DNA of 64,000 nucleotides, from the NCBI GenBank assembly GCA_017509985.1, contig JAFWOE010000054.1:62001-126000 (forward strand), in the 5' to 3' direction. Below, piece after piece: positions 26,320-34,816 of this stretch. The translations under genes and the position numbers were made by a program. Source of the DNA: Lachnospiraceae bacterium (GTDB lineage: Bacteria; Bacillota; Clostridia; Lachnospirales; Lachnospiraceae). Within the stretch, counting starts at the first letter, position 1, and every line of letters starts with the position of its first letter. Below the pieces are notes generated by a model, which saw only the letters and a program-made list of their open reading frames with translations, was not told the origin of the DNA and searched no databases.

Positions 26320-27105
26320 TCATCCAACAGAAACAGAAAACGCCGGGCTGTCCGGCATCAATAAACGTATTGGCGGATATTGTGATCCGTAAGATACGGC
26401 ACTTCTTTTAACATGATTAAGGAACACCTGATTATCGTCTCGGGAATAAGGTATATGATAGATATAAGTCATCCTTGAATCTAATGCTTCCAGTACTTTT
26501 CGTCCGGTACGGTGCATTATGTAAAAAGGGATCATAAAGCAGTAATCAATATGCTTATCCTGCAGATATTCCAGTTGTTTACCGGCTGGAAACGCCAGAT
26601 CACCGCCAATAAAAACAGTCATATCCTGGTGCTCTAACAGGATGGAATAGTTGTGCTCCGGGTAAGAAGGCGCTGCAATGTGAGGTGTGTGTACATAGGT
26701 GACTTTAAAATCTCCCAGTTGATAAGAGCATTCTTCCCAAGGCGCGGTACATGGCTGTATGTAACGGATCGGAGGGCAGGAAGAAGCGAATAACGGAACC
26801 AGAATGTCATCTGTTCTATCCGGTTCTCCGGATCCGGGCGGAAGAACTAACGCCTTTACGTTGTGTCCGGACAGATAATGTTCTGTTTCATCCAAAGAAA
26901 AATGGTCCGGGTGACCATGCGTAAAAGCCAGATAATCGATATCGTTAAAAGGCGGTATGCCGCGGTCCAGACTATCACGGATACGTGGACTCATGCCGGA
27001 AAAATCAAGCGACCGGGTGTGAAGCCCGTCTATCAGCACCTTCGTATGCTCACTCCAGATCAACAGGCTGGAGTTGACGGTGGAAAGAACATTAAGCGAC
27101 AGCAA
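26320..27105 (-). CDS. metallo-beta-lactamase fold hydrolase
   Basis: 261 residues. The metal motif THGHPDHF (HxHxDH) is present, with later candidate ligands in HTPHIA, FIGGDLAF and the C-terminal YIYHIPYS. The arrangement resembles UlaG-like and L-ascorbate-6-phosphate lactonase-type MBL enzymes. The start is TTG at 27105 with GGAGG 9 nt upstream; no better start is seen. It is convergent with lplA and follows the transhydroxylase genes on the same strand after a 223-bp gap. A lactone or thioester hydrolase role in the pathway is possible but not shown. Confidence 0.82.
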   Translation of the reverse strand: MLSLNVLSTVNSSLLIWSEHTKVLIDGLHTRSLDFSGMSPRIRDSLDRGIPPFNDIDYLAFTHGHPDHFSLDETEHYLSGHNVKALVLPPGSGEPDRTDDILVPLFASSCPPIRYIQPCTAPWEECSYQLGDFKVTYVHTPHIAAPSYPEHNYSILLEHQDMTVFIGGDLAFPAGKQLEYLQDKHIDYCFMIPFYIMHRTGRKVLEALDSRMTYIYHIPYSRDDNQVFLNHVKRSAVSYGSQYPPIRLLMPDSPAFSVSVG

Positions 27106-27328
27106 AATGCAGCACCTCCCAAAAAGATTGTCCCATGCAGAAAATGATTAGCTGCTGCCTTCTGGAAAAGAATTATATTACCGGAAAACAGCTCTTTCAA
27201 AGTGCATACGAGCCGGACTTATCCCATGCCCGGCTCGTGCTATTTTCTGTTGCGTTCGGAAAAATATCACTGTTCGGCTCTTTATATTTGCCATGAACTG
27301 TTTTTTGATCGGAAAAACGATAAATCTT
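27106..27328 (-). terminator. gap with hairpin after the transhydroxylase operon
   Basis: The only structure seen in this gap is a 9-bp stem ACGAGCCGG/CCGGCTCGT (27208-27216 with 27230-27238), loop 13 nt. It could end the minus-strand run from 40.6 kb, but no T tract follows on that strand. No gene is seen here. Confidence 0.42.
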
Positions 27329-28234
27329 TTACGGATACAGCGTTTTTTTGCCCATTGCTACTTCTTCTTTTATCTTCTCCCATTCTTCTGCTGTCGGCAG
27401 TGATTCTTCTTCAGCCGGATCCATGGCTATGTCGCCTAAATTAACACTTTTTCCCTCTTGTGTCCGGATGCCCTCCAGCTTTTTTACCGCATAGCCTTCC
27501 GCTTCTATATAAAGATCATGTACTCCTGCCGGAAGGTCCTCAAACCAGAAATCTCCGAAAAGATCCGTTGTTGTTTCCCGTCTTCTGCCGCCGGTCAGCA
27601 GACGGCACTTTGCACCTTCGATAATCTCTTTTCGAACCGGATCATAAACAAGACCTGCGATAAACCGTCCCGGAATGTTTTTGTAATAAACGTTCGGTTT
27701 GCAGCCCTCTTCTGGTTTTAAAACAACAGCACCTTCTGTTTCCTCTGCGGATTCTTCCAAATCAATAAACTTCATAGCTTCTGTAGGGCAGGCCTCCACG
27801 CAGCGAGGCAGATCAAATCCGTTATCCAGCAGATGTGCACACCCCGTGCATTTCTGGGCTATCTTCAGTTCCTGATTCATGTAGATCGCACCGTAGGCGC
27901 AGGCCTCCGAACATTTTCCGCAGCCGCAGCACTTTTCCGGCTCTATGATCACAAAATCATGATCTTCATGTCGGGTAATCGCATGGCATTCGCAGACTGC
28001 CATGCATTTCGGGTTGTCACAATGATTGCACAGCCGGGGAATATAATGCATACGCACTTTGGGAACTGTACCCTCTGTATGTTCTTCCAGTCTGAGCCAG
28101 AAAGCTCCCAGCTCCGGCTGCGGTTTTGCATACGGTGTCCAGTCATTGCCGCAATGCTCGTCTTTGCAGGCAGTCTGACAGCTGTAACAGCCGACGCATC
28201 TCGCAACGTCAATTACAAATGCTTTCTTTCCCAT
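27329..28234 (-). CDS. transhydroxylase-like iron-sulfur (beta) subunit
   Basis: 301 residues from the ATG at 28234, with AAGGAGGG overlapping the end of the upstream gene; the longer frame from 28381 is not supported. Cys groups at 13-28, 69-83, 102-112 and 129-149 would bind three 4Fe-4S clusters, as in NrfC/DmsB-like electron carriers. Residues about 190-285 form a carboxypeptidase-regulatory-like beta sandwich (DLFGDFWFEDLPAGVHDLYIEAEGY region). Fe-S domain plus beta-barrel tail is the plan of the small subunit of Pelobacter pyrogallol-phloroglucinol transhydroxylase. It partners the large molybdenum subunit encoded 2 bp upstream. Confidence 0.85.
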   Translation of the reverse strand: MGKKAFVIDVARCVGCYSCQTACKDEHCGNDWTPYAKPQPELGAFWLRLEEHTEGTVPKVRMHYIPRLCNHCDNPKCMAVCECHAITRHEDHDFVIIEPEKCCGCGKCSEACAYGAIYMNQELKIAQKCTGCAHLLDNGFDLPRCVEACPTEAMKFIDLEESAEETEGAVVLKPEEGCKPNVYYKNIPGRFIAGLVYDPVRKEIIEGAKCRLLTGGRRRETTTDLFGDFWFEDLPAGVHDLYIEAEGYAVKKLEGIRTQEGKSVNLGDIAMDPAEEESLPTAEEWEKIKEEVAMGKKTLYP

Positions 28235-28236
28235 GG

Positions 28237-31092
28237 TTATCCCTCCTTCTGTGCTCCGGTTATCGGACTGTCTGGAATTTCGCCGGGCGCCGGCTCCTTT
28301 TCTGTCAGCCAGCCTTTCAGGCAAAGCCCCACGCCTTCGTCTACTTTCCGTGAAAACGCATCCGGATACTTCCTCTTCCATTCTTCCATTTCGGCATCGG
28401 TCACTTTCTGCACATCAACCAGAAAACCAGTAACGACCATGCCTGCACAGTGTTTTGAGGAAACATTGGGGGGTGTGATCAGGTTGATCGCGCCGCCGCG
28501 GTCGATACCGTTCGGATCGATAGGATCAAACCGAGAACCGTGGTCGATATAAGCTGCACCCGGTCTCAGACGTTCTGTGACATAGGCTCCGCACAAAACA
28601 ATACCGCGTTCGTTAAAAATCTTGACGATGTCGCCATGCTTGATTCCACGTTTTTGGGCTTCTATCGGATTCAGCCATACCGGCTCATACTGGTAGCCGT
28701 CCTTACAGCGGATCTTCATCGTCTCAACTTCGCGGTTCCATTTGATATCATCACACTGGGCATGCATTCTCCAGTGTCCGTGGTTGGACACACAAAGCAA
28801 TGGATACGTCTTCGCCCGTTCAGAAGAAATATTCTCATCATGATAGAAACCCTTTTCGATCCATTTGGGATGAACAGGTCTTTCTTTGTCATCCGGAAAA
28901 TACTTTTTCAGAGCAGTGGAAGTAAACTCGAGCTTTCCGCTCGGGGTATTAATCGGGTATTTTTCAGGGTTTACATAAAATTCGAACAGCCCTGCAGGAG
29001 TCTTTTCATAGATATCCGAACGAGGAAGGAAATGTACTCCTCCTTCATTCTCGATGAATTCCTGATAAGAATGTCCTTTTTCCGGCAGACCGGTCGCGCT
29101 GTAGAACATCTCACAGAGCTTCTCTTCGTCATTCTCCCAGACTCTGCTCTTGGTGTAGTTCTCGTAATAATCCTCCCCCAGTGCTCTGGCGACCCTGGCA
29201 ACCGCTTCAAAGTCATTCAGAGATTCTCCGACCGGATCTGCACAGGGATAGGTGCGATAGATCGCCTGGAAAGTGCCCCCTCCGTCGTCTTCACATATAT
29301 CACCCATTTCCTTTTCTGTTACGATAGGAAGAATTATGTCTGCCATAAGGCAGTCGTTTTCCAGTGTCATATGCTGGGCGACAATGCATTCGATCTCCTC
29401 GCTCTGATAGGCTTTGGCAAACTGGAAACCGTCATTCCAGCAAGTGATATTACAGGGAGCATCCGTCCAGATCATATGAATACGGGAACAATCCTTTGCA
29501 GGATAATGAAAATGCAGCCACTGCTGACTCGTCGGGCCGCAGAATGTCAGCAATCCCCACCAGTCAACGTGCCCTTCCAGAATCGCCTGTGCTACAAGGC
29601 ACCGCGGAATCGACTGGATCGGTCCATGCTCATCATATTTCATCAGTTCCATCAGGCCGGCATTGCCTCTGACGCTTGTCTTTCTGGTTGCGAAGGCTCC
29701 CAGATCGATTTCGGGCCCTTCTGTATTCTTGGCAGTGATCGGTCCCTGCAGTTTTAAAGCCTGCTCTGCAACTTCATCACTGACTTTAAAATAGGTCTGT
29801 CTCTTAAGATCAAAAGGACGAACCAGGTCAGAAAAGCCGGGCAGCCGGGTTGTAACATCAGAAACATAAGGCATCGGCCCGTATTTATCATCCAGATTCC
29901 ACTCAATCATTTTTGCCTGATGGTGTCCCGGTTTTCCAAGTCCCTGCATACCGAGCGCGATCGCCGCAAGCCGCGCCGGTTCATGACTGTACGGTCCTCG
30001 AATAAGCCCGCCGCCATTGCCGATGATCTGGCTGGTATCCAGTTTAGCCCATGCTCTGGCAAGCGCTTTGATCGTCCATTCGGAGACGCCGCATTTCCCG
30101 GATGCCCACTCCGGAGTTTTCGGCACACCATCTTCTTTCCCCAGAACATAATCAAAGAATTCCTCCTGGCCGACTACATGTGTTTTTACGTACTCCTTGT
30201 CATAGATTTCTTCATCCAGCCAAGTATAAATAATGCTCAGGTAAAGTGCTGCATCCGTACAGGGAAGCACCGGGATCCATTTATCGGCATGGACAGCAGC
30301 ACCGTAATTCAGATCCGGGCAGACGTAAACGGCTTTAATGCCAAGATCATGAAGATAGTAACAGAGCCTGCTGGCCATATATCCAGCGATCGCATTCGGC
30401 GTTGTTTCCGGGTCACACCCCCAGAAAAGCAGCATCTGCGAATGCTTTGCTATATCGGGATAGAGGTTGATCATCGGAGCCATTTCGCCTACTGCCGTAC
30501 CTCCCCACACATGCTTTGCGCCCCAGAACCAGCCTTCCCAGGAATCCTCATTTCTCATCTGCAGAGTGTATCCTCCCAAAAGGGACAGCAGTCTTGCCTG
30601 ATTGCCATGAGAACAATAAATATGCTTTCCTTCCGCATGCATATCCGCTTCTACAAGAACTGCTTCCGGTCCGTATTTTTTATTGACTCTTTTTAACTCA
30701 TCGGCGATCAGCTGCGCAGCTTCTTCCCAGGAAATACGCACATATTTGCTCTTTCCCCGGTTCTGAGGATTGCGTTCTCCATTCGGATCCCAGTCCACTC
30801 GTTTAAGAGGGTAGCGAACGCGGTTTTCCGAATACACACGTGTTTTAAACGATAACCCCATATTGGACGGAAGTGATTTTTTCGGAGGGCCGAACTCCAG
30901 CTTTTTAGCACTGATCTTCCACGGTGAAAGACTATCCATCGATCTTTTCTGGTCATATCGATATGGGCGCAGGCGTACCATCCTTCCCTTGTCAACATCC
31001 ACGCTCACGGGCGGTCCCCCGTCCATTCCCAGAAAGGATGTTCCCTTGATCCGCCGGTCAACCGACTTCACATCCAATTTAACAGCTTTCAT
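28237..31092 (-). CDS. molybdopterin oxidoreductase, pyrogallol-phloroglucinol transhydroxylase-like large subunit
   Basis: 951 residues, DMSO-reductase superfamily. There is no Tat signal and no N-terminal Fe-S Cys motif, both as in the transhydroxylase large subunit, so it is cytoplasmic. Family-like blocks include YPLKRVDWDPNGERNP (94-109), ISWEEAA and NEDSWEGWFWG (181-191). In the latter, Asp183-Ser184 should match the catalytic Asp and Mo-ligand Ser, and His152 in MHAEGKH may match the active-site His. The C-terminal molydopterin-binding domain ends with DRGGAINLITPP. By analogy it removes, adds or transfers a phenolic hydroxyl without oxygen. Whether the substrate is pyrogallol or another polyphenol is unknown. 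The alignment was done from memory of the family. Confidence 0.83.
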   Translation of the reverse strand: MKAVKLDVKSVDRRIKGTSFLGMDGGPPVSVDVDKGRMVRLRPYRYDQKRSMDSLSPWKISAKKLEFGPPKKSLPSNMGLSFKTRVYSENRVRYPLKRVDWDPNGERNPQNRGKSKYVRISWEEAAQLIADELKRVNKKYGPEAVLVEADMHAEGKHIYCSHGNQARLLSLLGGYTLQMRNEDSWEGWFWGAKHVWGGTAVGEMAPMINLYPDIAKHSQMLLFWGCDPETTPNAIAGYMASRLCYYLHDLGIKAVYVCPDLNYGAAVHADKWIPVLPCTDAALYLSIIYTWLDEEIYDKEYVKTHVVGQEEFFDYVLGKEDGVPKTPEWASGKCGVSEWTIKALARAWAKLDTSQIIGNGGGLIRGPYSHEPARLAAIALGMQGLGKPGHHQAKMIEWNLDDKYGPMPYVSDVTTRLPGFSDLVRPFDLKRQTYFKVSDEVAEQALKLQGPITAKNTEGPEIDLGAFATRKTSVRGNAGLMELMKYDEHGPIQSIPRCLVAQAILEGHVDWWGLLTFCGPTSQQWLHFHYPAKDCSRIHMIWTDAPCNITCWNDGFQFAKAYQSEEIECIVAQHMTLENDCLMADIILPIVTEKEMGDICEDDGGGTFQAIYRTYPCADPVGESLNDFEAVARVARALGEDYYENYTKSRVWENDEEKLCEMFYSATGLPEKGHSYQEFIENEGGVHFLPRSDIYEKTPAGLFEFYVNPEKYPINTPSGKLEFTSTALKKYFPDDKERPVHPKWIEKGFYHDENISSERAKTYPLLCVSNHGHWRMHAQCDDIKWNREVETMKIRCKDGYQYEPVWLNPIEAQKRGIKHGDIVKIFNERGIVLCGAYVTERLRPGAAYIDHGSRFDPIDPNGIDRGGAINLITPPNVSSKHCAGMVVTGFLVDVQKVTDAEMEEWKRKYPDAFSRKVDEGVGLCLKGWLTEKEPAPGEIPDSPITGAQKEG

Positions 31093-31112
31093 AGTTCCCT
31101 CCTAAATCTTTC

Positions 31113-32396
31113 TCAATGACAGGCTGCATTTCCGTTGATTCCATTCCCTTTAAGGGTTTCCGTACACGGAAATCCTTTCTTTCTTAACAACTTTTCAGAT
31201 ATAAGGTTTAATCCTACATTCAGGATGATCATAATAATAAACGCTGCATACGCTCCGCGGTATGAACTGGAAAAATCAACTATTCCTCCTACCAGAAACG
31301 GCGCTGCTACGGAGCCAAGCATAAAAAACAGATTCGCCGTACCCAGAATTGCCGAAAACTCCCTGTTCCCGAACATTTCCTGGATATAAGCGGAAATAAG
31401 GACCGTTCCGAACATATTTCCCAGTCCCAGTACACACATGGATACGACGACCGCCGTTTTACTGTGCAGCAAAAGGATCATCAGCATCGAAATAATCAGC
31501 AGCACACCGGCATATATAAAAGAAATCCTCGCTCCCGTTCTGTGGTACACCACACCCATGATCAGTTTTCCTACACAGCACAGAATGCTGAAGAGCGAAA
31601 GCATCAGCGCTGCAAATTCAGAGGAATACCCAAAGTCCACCTGAAGCATCGGGGCAAGGCTCTGCTGAATACCGATAACGTAGATCCCGCAGAACAGACA
31701 GGAAATACACAAAAGCCAAAGCCCCTTTAGTTTTAACGCTTCTTTCTGAGTCGGGCCATACAAAAGTGATCCTTTTGAAATCTCCGGCTCCCATCCGTAA
31801 GGATGGAGTCCCAGTACATCCGGTGCCGGCGAAATCAGCAAAAAGGCGGCAAATACGGCAGCAAATCCAGAAATACCCAACGAAACGAAACCGATCCTCC
31901 AGGAATGTGCTCTGATAAAATGATTTGCGATCTGAGAATAGATCACCGTTCCGATGCTGGTTCCCATTGTCACTATGGATACTGCAATACTTTTGTATTT
32001 CTCAAACCATGCAGAGACGACCGACACCCCAAGAAGTATACCAAAAAAAGGAATAAACAGGCTTAATAATGCCCCGACGATATAAAACTGATGGAGCCGG
32101 CTGCACCGGGCAGACAGGAAGAAAAGCAAAAGGCCAACGATGCCGGCAATCAAACAGATTACCCGTACATATTTCCGGAACCGTACCAGCAAACGCCCGA
32201 GCAACGGCTGAACAAGGATACTGGCAATTCCCATAAAGGAAACATACCCGGCAAATTCTGCTTGAGAAAAGCCCAGGTCACCCGTCACCGGCAGATAAAA
32301 CATCGATATTGCTCCGTTCATACCGCCGATCGTGTTGATCAGAAAAGCTCCGATCAGAGTCATTATGGCCTTTCGCTTTATAGTCTCCTTATTCAT
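31113..32396 (-). CDS. MFS transporter, oxalate:formate antiporter-like
   Basis: 427 residues, twelve hydrophobic segments. The start MNKETIKRKAIMTLIGAFLI and the GAISMFYLPVTGDLGFSQ region resemble the monocarboxylate/OxlT branch of the major facilitator superfamily, and a cytoplasmic loop separates TM6 and TM7. Lying between the third amidohydrolase and the transhydroxylase on the same strand, it is likely a second entry or exit route for an aromatic acid or a fermentation product. Direction and substrate cannot be inferred. Confidence 0.9.
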   Translation of the reverse strand: MNKETIKRKAIMTLIGAFLINTIGGMNGAISMFYLPVTGDLGFSQAEFAGYVSFMGIASILVQPLLGRLLVRFRKYVRVICLIAGIVGLLLFFLSARCSRLHQFYIVGALLSLFIPFFGILLGVSVVSAWFEKYKSIAVSIVTMGTSIGTVIYSQIANHFIRAHSWRIGFVSLGISGFAAVFAAFLLISPAPDVLGLHPYGWEPEISKGSLLYGPTQKEALKLKGLWLLCISCLFCGIYVIGIQQSLAPMLQVDFGYSSEFAALMLSLFSILCCVGKLIMGVVYHRTGARISFIYAGVLLIISMLMILLLHSKTAVVVSMCVLGLGNMFGTVLISAYIQEMFGNREFSAILGTANLFFMLGSVAAPFLVGGIVDFSSSYRGAYAAFIIMIILNVGLNLISEKLLRKKGFPCTETLKGNGINGNAACH

Positions 32397-32438
32397 ACTA
32401 CCGATTAATGGATGCGCTTCTGCAGTCGACCCCTGCTC

Positions 32439-33662
32439 TTACTTTTCTTCCTTTTCTTTCTTCATGCGTTCAAAATCCTTGCTGGTCGGATGGAAAACCG
32501 GCGGATTTTTGGCACGTTCTTCAAAAACTTTCTTATTTGCGGCTTTCTGATCCGGGTTTATTACCTGTTCAATCGGAACGAACGGTATGGATTCTTTCCA
32601 GTGAATGCCATTGATATCCGGCCGGCCGCAGAGGAACATCCTCTCACACGGAACAGGAAGCTTAAACAGCTTTGCTGCATTGCCGCCGAGAATCAGGTTG
32701 ATCTCATCCTGCCCGACCCATTCTTTCAGCTTCTGGATCTGAGTGGTCTCCCATCCCCACCAGTCCGACTGATAAGCCGGTGTAGCGGGCCAGCGTTTCA
32801 TAGAAGAAGACCATTGCTGGCCGCGGGCAGCATCCATGTGTAGATATTGAGGCACGTTGCCATAATCCGAACCCCACAACAGCTGTGTCGGTCCTACATT
32901 CGGATCTTCCACAGCCATACGGATTTCTTCCGCCGTCCAGGTTCCGACTTCCAGATATACGTTGGATTCAACGCCTCTGCCGGTGTATCTTCCGGCACTT
33001 TTAAGAGATTTGCGGATTTTCCAGTCGCCCAGAGCATAGTCGCCAATAGACTGGCCTCCATGGTTGACTATAATTTTAACATCCGGATATCTTCCGGACA
33101 GACGGTCCAGCAGCACCCACGGATCAAAATACAGATCGCTCCACTGTAAATCATGGTAGGCAATCGGAACCTTATATTTCCGGGCAAGATCAAAGAAGAT
33201 GCAGTACTCGGCAAACCTTTCCTCAAACGTGTAAATATGATTCGGGTCCCAGTCTCTGGGAACAAATTCCCCTATACCGATATATCGTCCTGTAGCAAGT
33301 GCCGTATCGATTTCCTCCGCTGCAGCATCGATCGTCCAGGGAGCTTCCCCTCTCTGTGCTTTCAGTTTCGTCATCTGATCGGAGCAGAACGCACGGAATT
33401 TGTCGGGGTATTTGTCCACGATTTCGAGCTGGGCTTCGTTGGTCGTGCCGATCAGGCTCGGATAAAGCAGCACCATATCGACACCATAACAGTCCATGTC
33501 CCACAAGGTCAGAGGAAGATTTTCTACATGTTCTACTTCCCCCTGTCCGGGCCTCATCGGCAGTCCGTCCCATCCTTCCGGCTGCGGATCATCACCAACG
33601 CTGTCATATAAGGTGGTAATATGCCCGTGTGTCTCTACTACAAAACGACCCATCTTACTCAT
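32439..33662 (-). CDS. amidohydrolase-2 family metal-dependent hydrolase/decarboxylase (copy 3)
   Basis: 407 residues. Divergent paralogue of the two at 13-15 kb. The metal motif is THGHI instead of GHIHC, followed by GIGEFVPR, IAYHDL, VNHGGQ and WGSDYGN, so candidate ligands remain, and YPSLIGTTNEAQ is shared. The C-terminus adds about 60 charged residues (NPDQKAANKKVFEERAKNP to the end). The location inside the 4-hydroxybutyrate/transhydroxylase run links both halves of the block to the same chemistry. M1 or M4 may be the true start. Confidence 0.83.
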   Translation of the reverse strand: MSKMGRFVVETHGHITTLYDSVGDDPQPEGWDGLPMRPGQGEVEHVENLPLTLWDMDCYGVDMVLLYPSLIGTTNEAQLEIVDKYPDKFRAFCSDQMTKLKAQRGEAPWTIDAAAEEIDTALATGRYIGIGEFVPRDWDPNHIYTFEERFAEYCIFFDLARKYKVPIAYHDLQWSDLYFDPWVLLDRLSGRYPDVKIIVNHGGQSIGDYALGDWKIRKSLKSAGRYTGRGVESNVYLEVGTWTAEEIRMAVEDPNVGPTQLLWGSDYGNVPQYLHMDAARGQQWSSSMKRWPATPAYQSDWWGWETTQIQKLKEWVGQDEINLILGGNAAKLFKLPVPCERMFLCGRPDINGIHWKESIPFVPIEQVINPDQKAANKKVFEERAKNPPVFHPTSKDFERMKKEKEEK

Positions 33663-33758
33663 AAACCAAATCTCCTTTCAGTAGTATAAAAGTAATTTTT
33701 ATTTATTATTTATTATTATTTATAATCCTACGCTGTTATGGATACTGTTTTCTGCCCT
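33663..33758. other. AT-rich spacer
   Basis: Between amidohydrolase 3 and the acyl carrier protein gene lies a TTTATTA-type low-complexity stretch (about 33699-33722). It may contain a weak minus-strand promoter, but none could be fixed. Confidence 0.4.
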
Positions 33759-34010
33759 TTAACCGGAAGGCTCTTCCATTTCTATTCCATATTTTTTCAG
33801 AACTTCTTTTCCTGCTTCGTAGCTGGAGAATTCCATTACATCAAGTCCGTTCAGGCTGATATCAAACACTTCTTCCAACGTAGAAATCAAATCCAAATGA
33901 CCGACAGAATCCCATTGCAGGATCCCCTGATATTTTAACTCAGGCAGTTCTTCCTTTTTAACTCCAAACATCCGGATAAACTCTCTGTCATATTTTTCGA
34001 GATTTGTCAC
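33759..34010 (-). CDS. acyl carrier protein
   Basis: 83 residues from a GTG at 34010 with AGGAGG at 7 nt spacing; the upstream in-frame extension to 34238 overlaps the next gene and is not used. The helix-2 motif WDSVGHLDLI places the phosphopantetheine attachment at Ser35, and LEEVFDISL follows as in ordinary ACPs. It is not in a fatty acid synthesis context: neighbours are a hotdog-domain protein and an alcohol dehydrogenase within a catabolic run. It may carry a pathway intermediate as an acyl thioester. Confidence 0.87.
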   Translation of the reverse strand: MTNLEKYDREFIRMFGVKKEELPELKYQGILQWDSVGHLDLISTLEEVFDISLNGLDVMEFSSYEAGKEVLKKYGIEMEEPSG

Positions 34011-34084
34011 GTTTTTTCCTCCTGAACTATTACAAAATGAAGCCGGCGCATTTTTAAAAAGCCATATTCCCGGTTTGTAGACCG

Positions 34085-34816
34085 TCATCGTATCATTAAG
34101 GTGATTTCCGCCGCCGCAGCAAGTTTTTCCCCGAGGAATATCTGACATCGCACCTCCGCACTGCCGAGCTCCCGCCGTTCTTTTAAAAGAGAAGCATGTA
34201 TTTCCATTTCCATCCCCGGAAGAATTGCCATCCGGCATTTAGCCTTTTTAATTTCAAAGAGCAGCGGCCGTTTTCCCTTATAATCCTCTAAAGAAAGCAT
34301 CATGATGCCTGCTGCCTGCGCCATGGCTTCAATGGACAGAACGCCCGGAAAGATCGGATCGCCCGGAAAATGACCCTGTAAAACGACATGCGCCGGATCG
34401 ACTTTATATACAGCCGTTATTTCCCGCCCTCTTATCAGCCTGGGGACAGCATCAATCAGCAGCATCGGTTCTCGATGGGGCAGGATCTGCAGAATCTGAC
34501 GGATGCTCAGGCTTTTCGCATTTTCGGAATCATCTTTCTCGCGGCAAATATCTTCGATCTTAGTTTTCGCCGGAAGAAAGTCTGCAAAGCTCAGAATATA
34601 AATCAGTCTGTCTTCGGGAACGGACAAGTCTTCCGTTCTCGCACATGCGGAAGGGCAGCCGCAGACGACAAGCACTGCCATGTAATTTGCCCTTGGGTTT
34701 ACATACTCAAACAGGATATCCGGAAACGCATCTTTTATTTTTTTTACAACCTTTTGACGGTCATAGCCGGCGTTGCATCCCCCGCAAAAACGGATACCGA
34801 TCTTTCGGTCTTTCAT
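34085..34816 (-). CDS. CGGC-type Cys domain fused to a FabZ-like hotdog domain
   Basis: 243 residues. Residues 1-90 hold RFCGGCNAGYDR and CGCPSACAR, a small Cys-rich domain likely to bind metal or sense redox. Residues 105-243 are a hotdog fold with ILPHREPMLLIDAV and GHFPGDPIFPGVLSIEAMAQAAG, the core motif of 3-hydroxyacyl-ACP dehydratase FabZ including the active-site His and Glu. Its ATG overlaps the stop of the upstream dehydrogenase (TGATG), and an ACP gene follows, so a dehydratase or thioesterase step on an ACP-bound intermediate is plausible. I know of no described function for this fusion. Confidence 0.8.
   Translation of the reverse strand: MKDRKIGIRFCGGCNAGYDRQKVVKKIKDAFPDILFEYVNPRANYMAVLVVCGCPSACARTEDLSVPEDRLIYILSFADFLPAKTKIEDICREKDDSENAKSLSIRQILQILPHREPMLLIDAVPRLIRGREITAVYKVDPAHVVLQGHFPGDPIFPGVLSIEAMAQAAGIMMLSLEDYKGKRPLLFEIKKAKCRMAILPGMEMEIHASLLKERRELGSAEVRCQIFLGEKLAAAAEITLMIR

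Noticed and set aside
28237-31092. Formate dehydrogenase or periplasmic nitrate reductase
   Set aside because: No N-terminal Fe-S Cys motif, no Tat signal, no Sec/Cys Mo-ligand; sequence blocks fit the transhydroxylase group.
33699-33722. TTTATTA microsatellite as a functional repeat
   Set aside because: Short, imperfect AT-rich tract typical of intergenic DNA; no symmetry or recurrence elsewhere.
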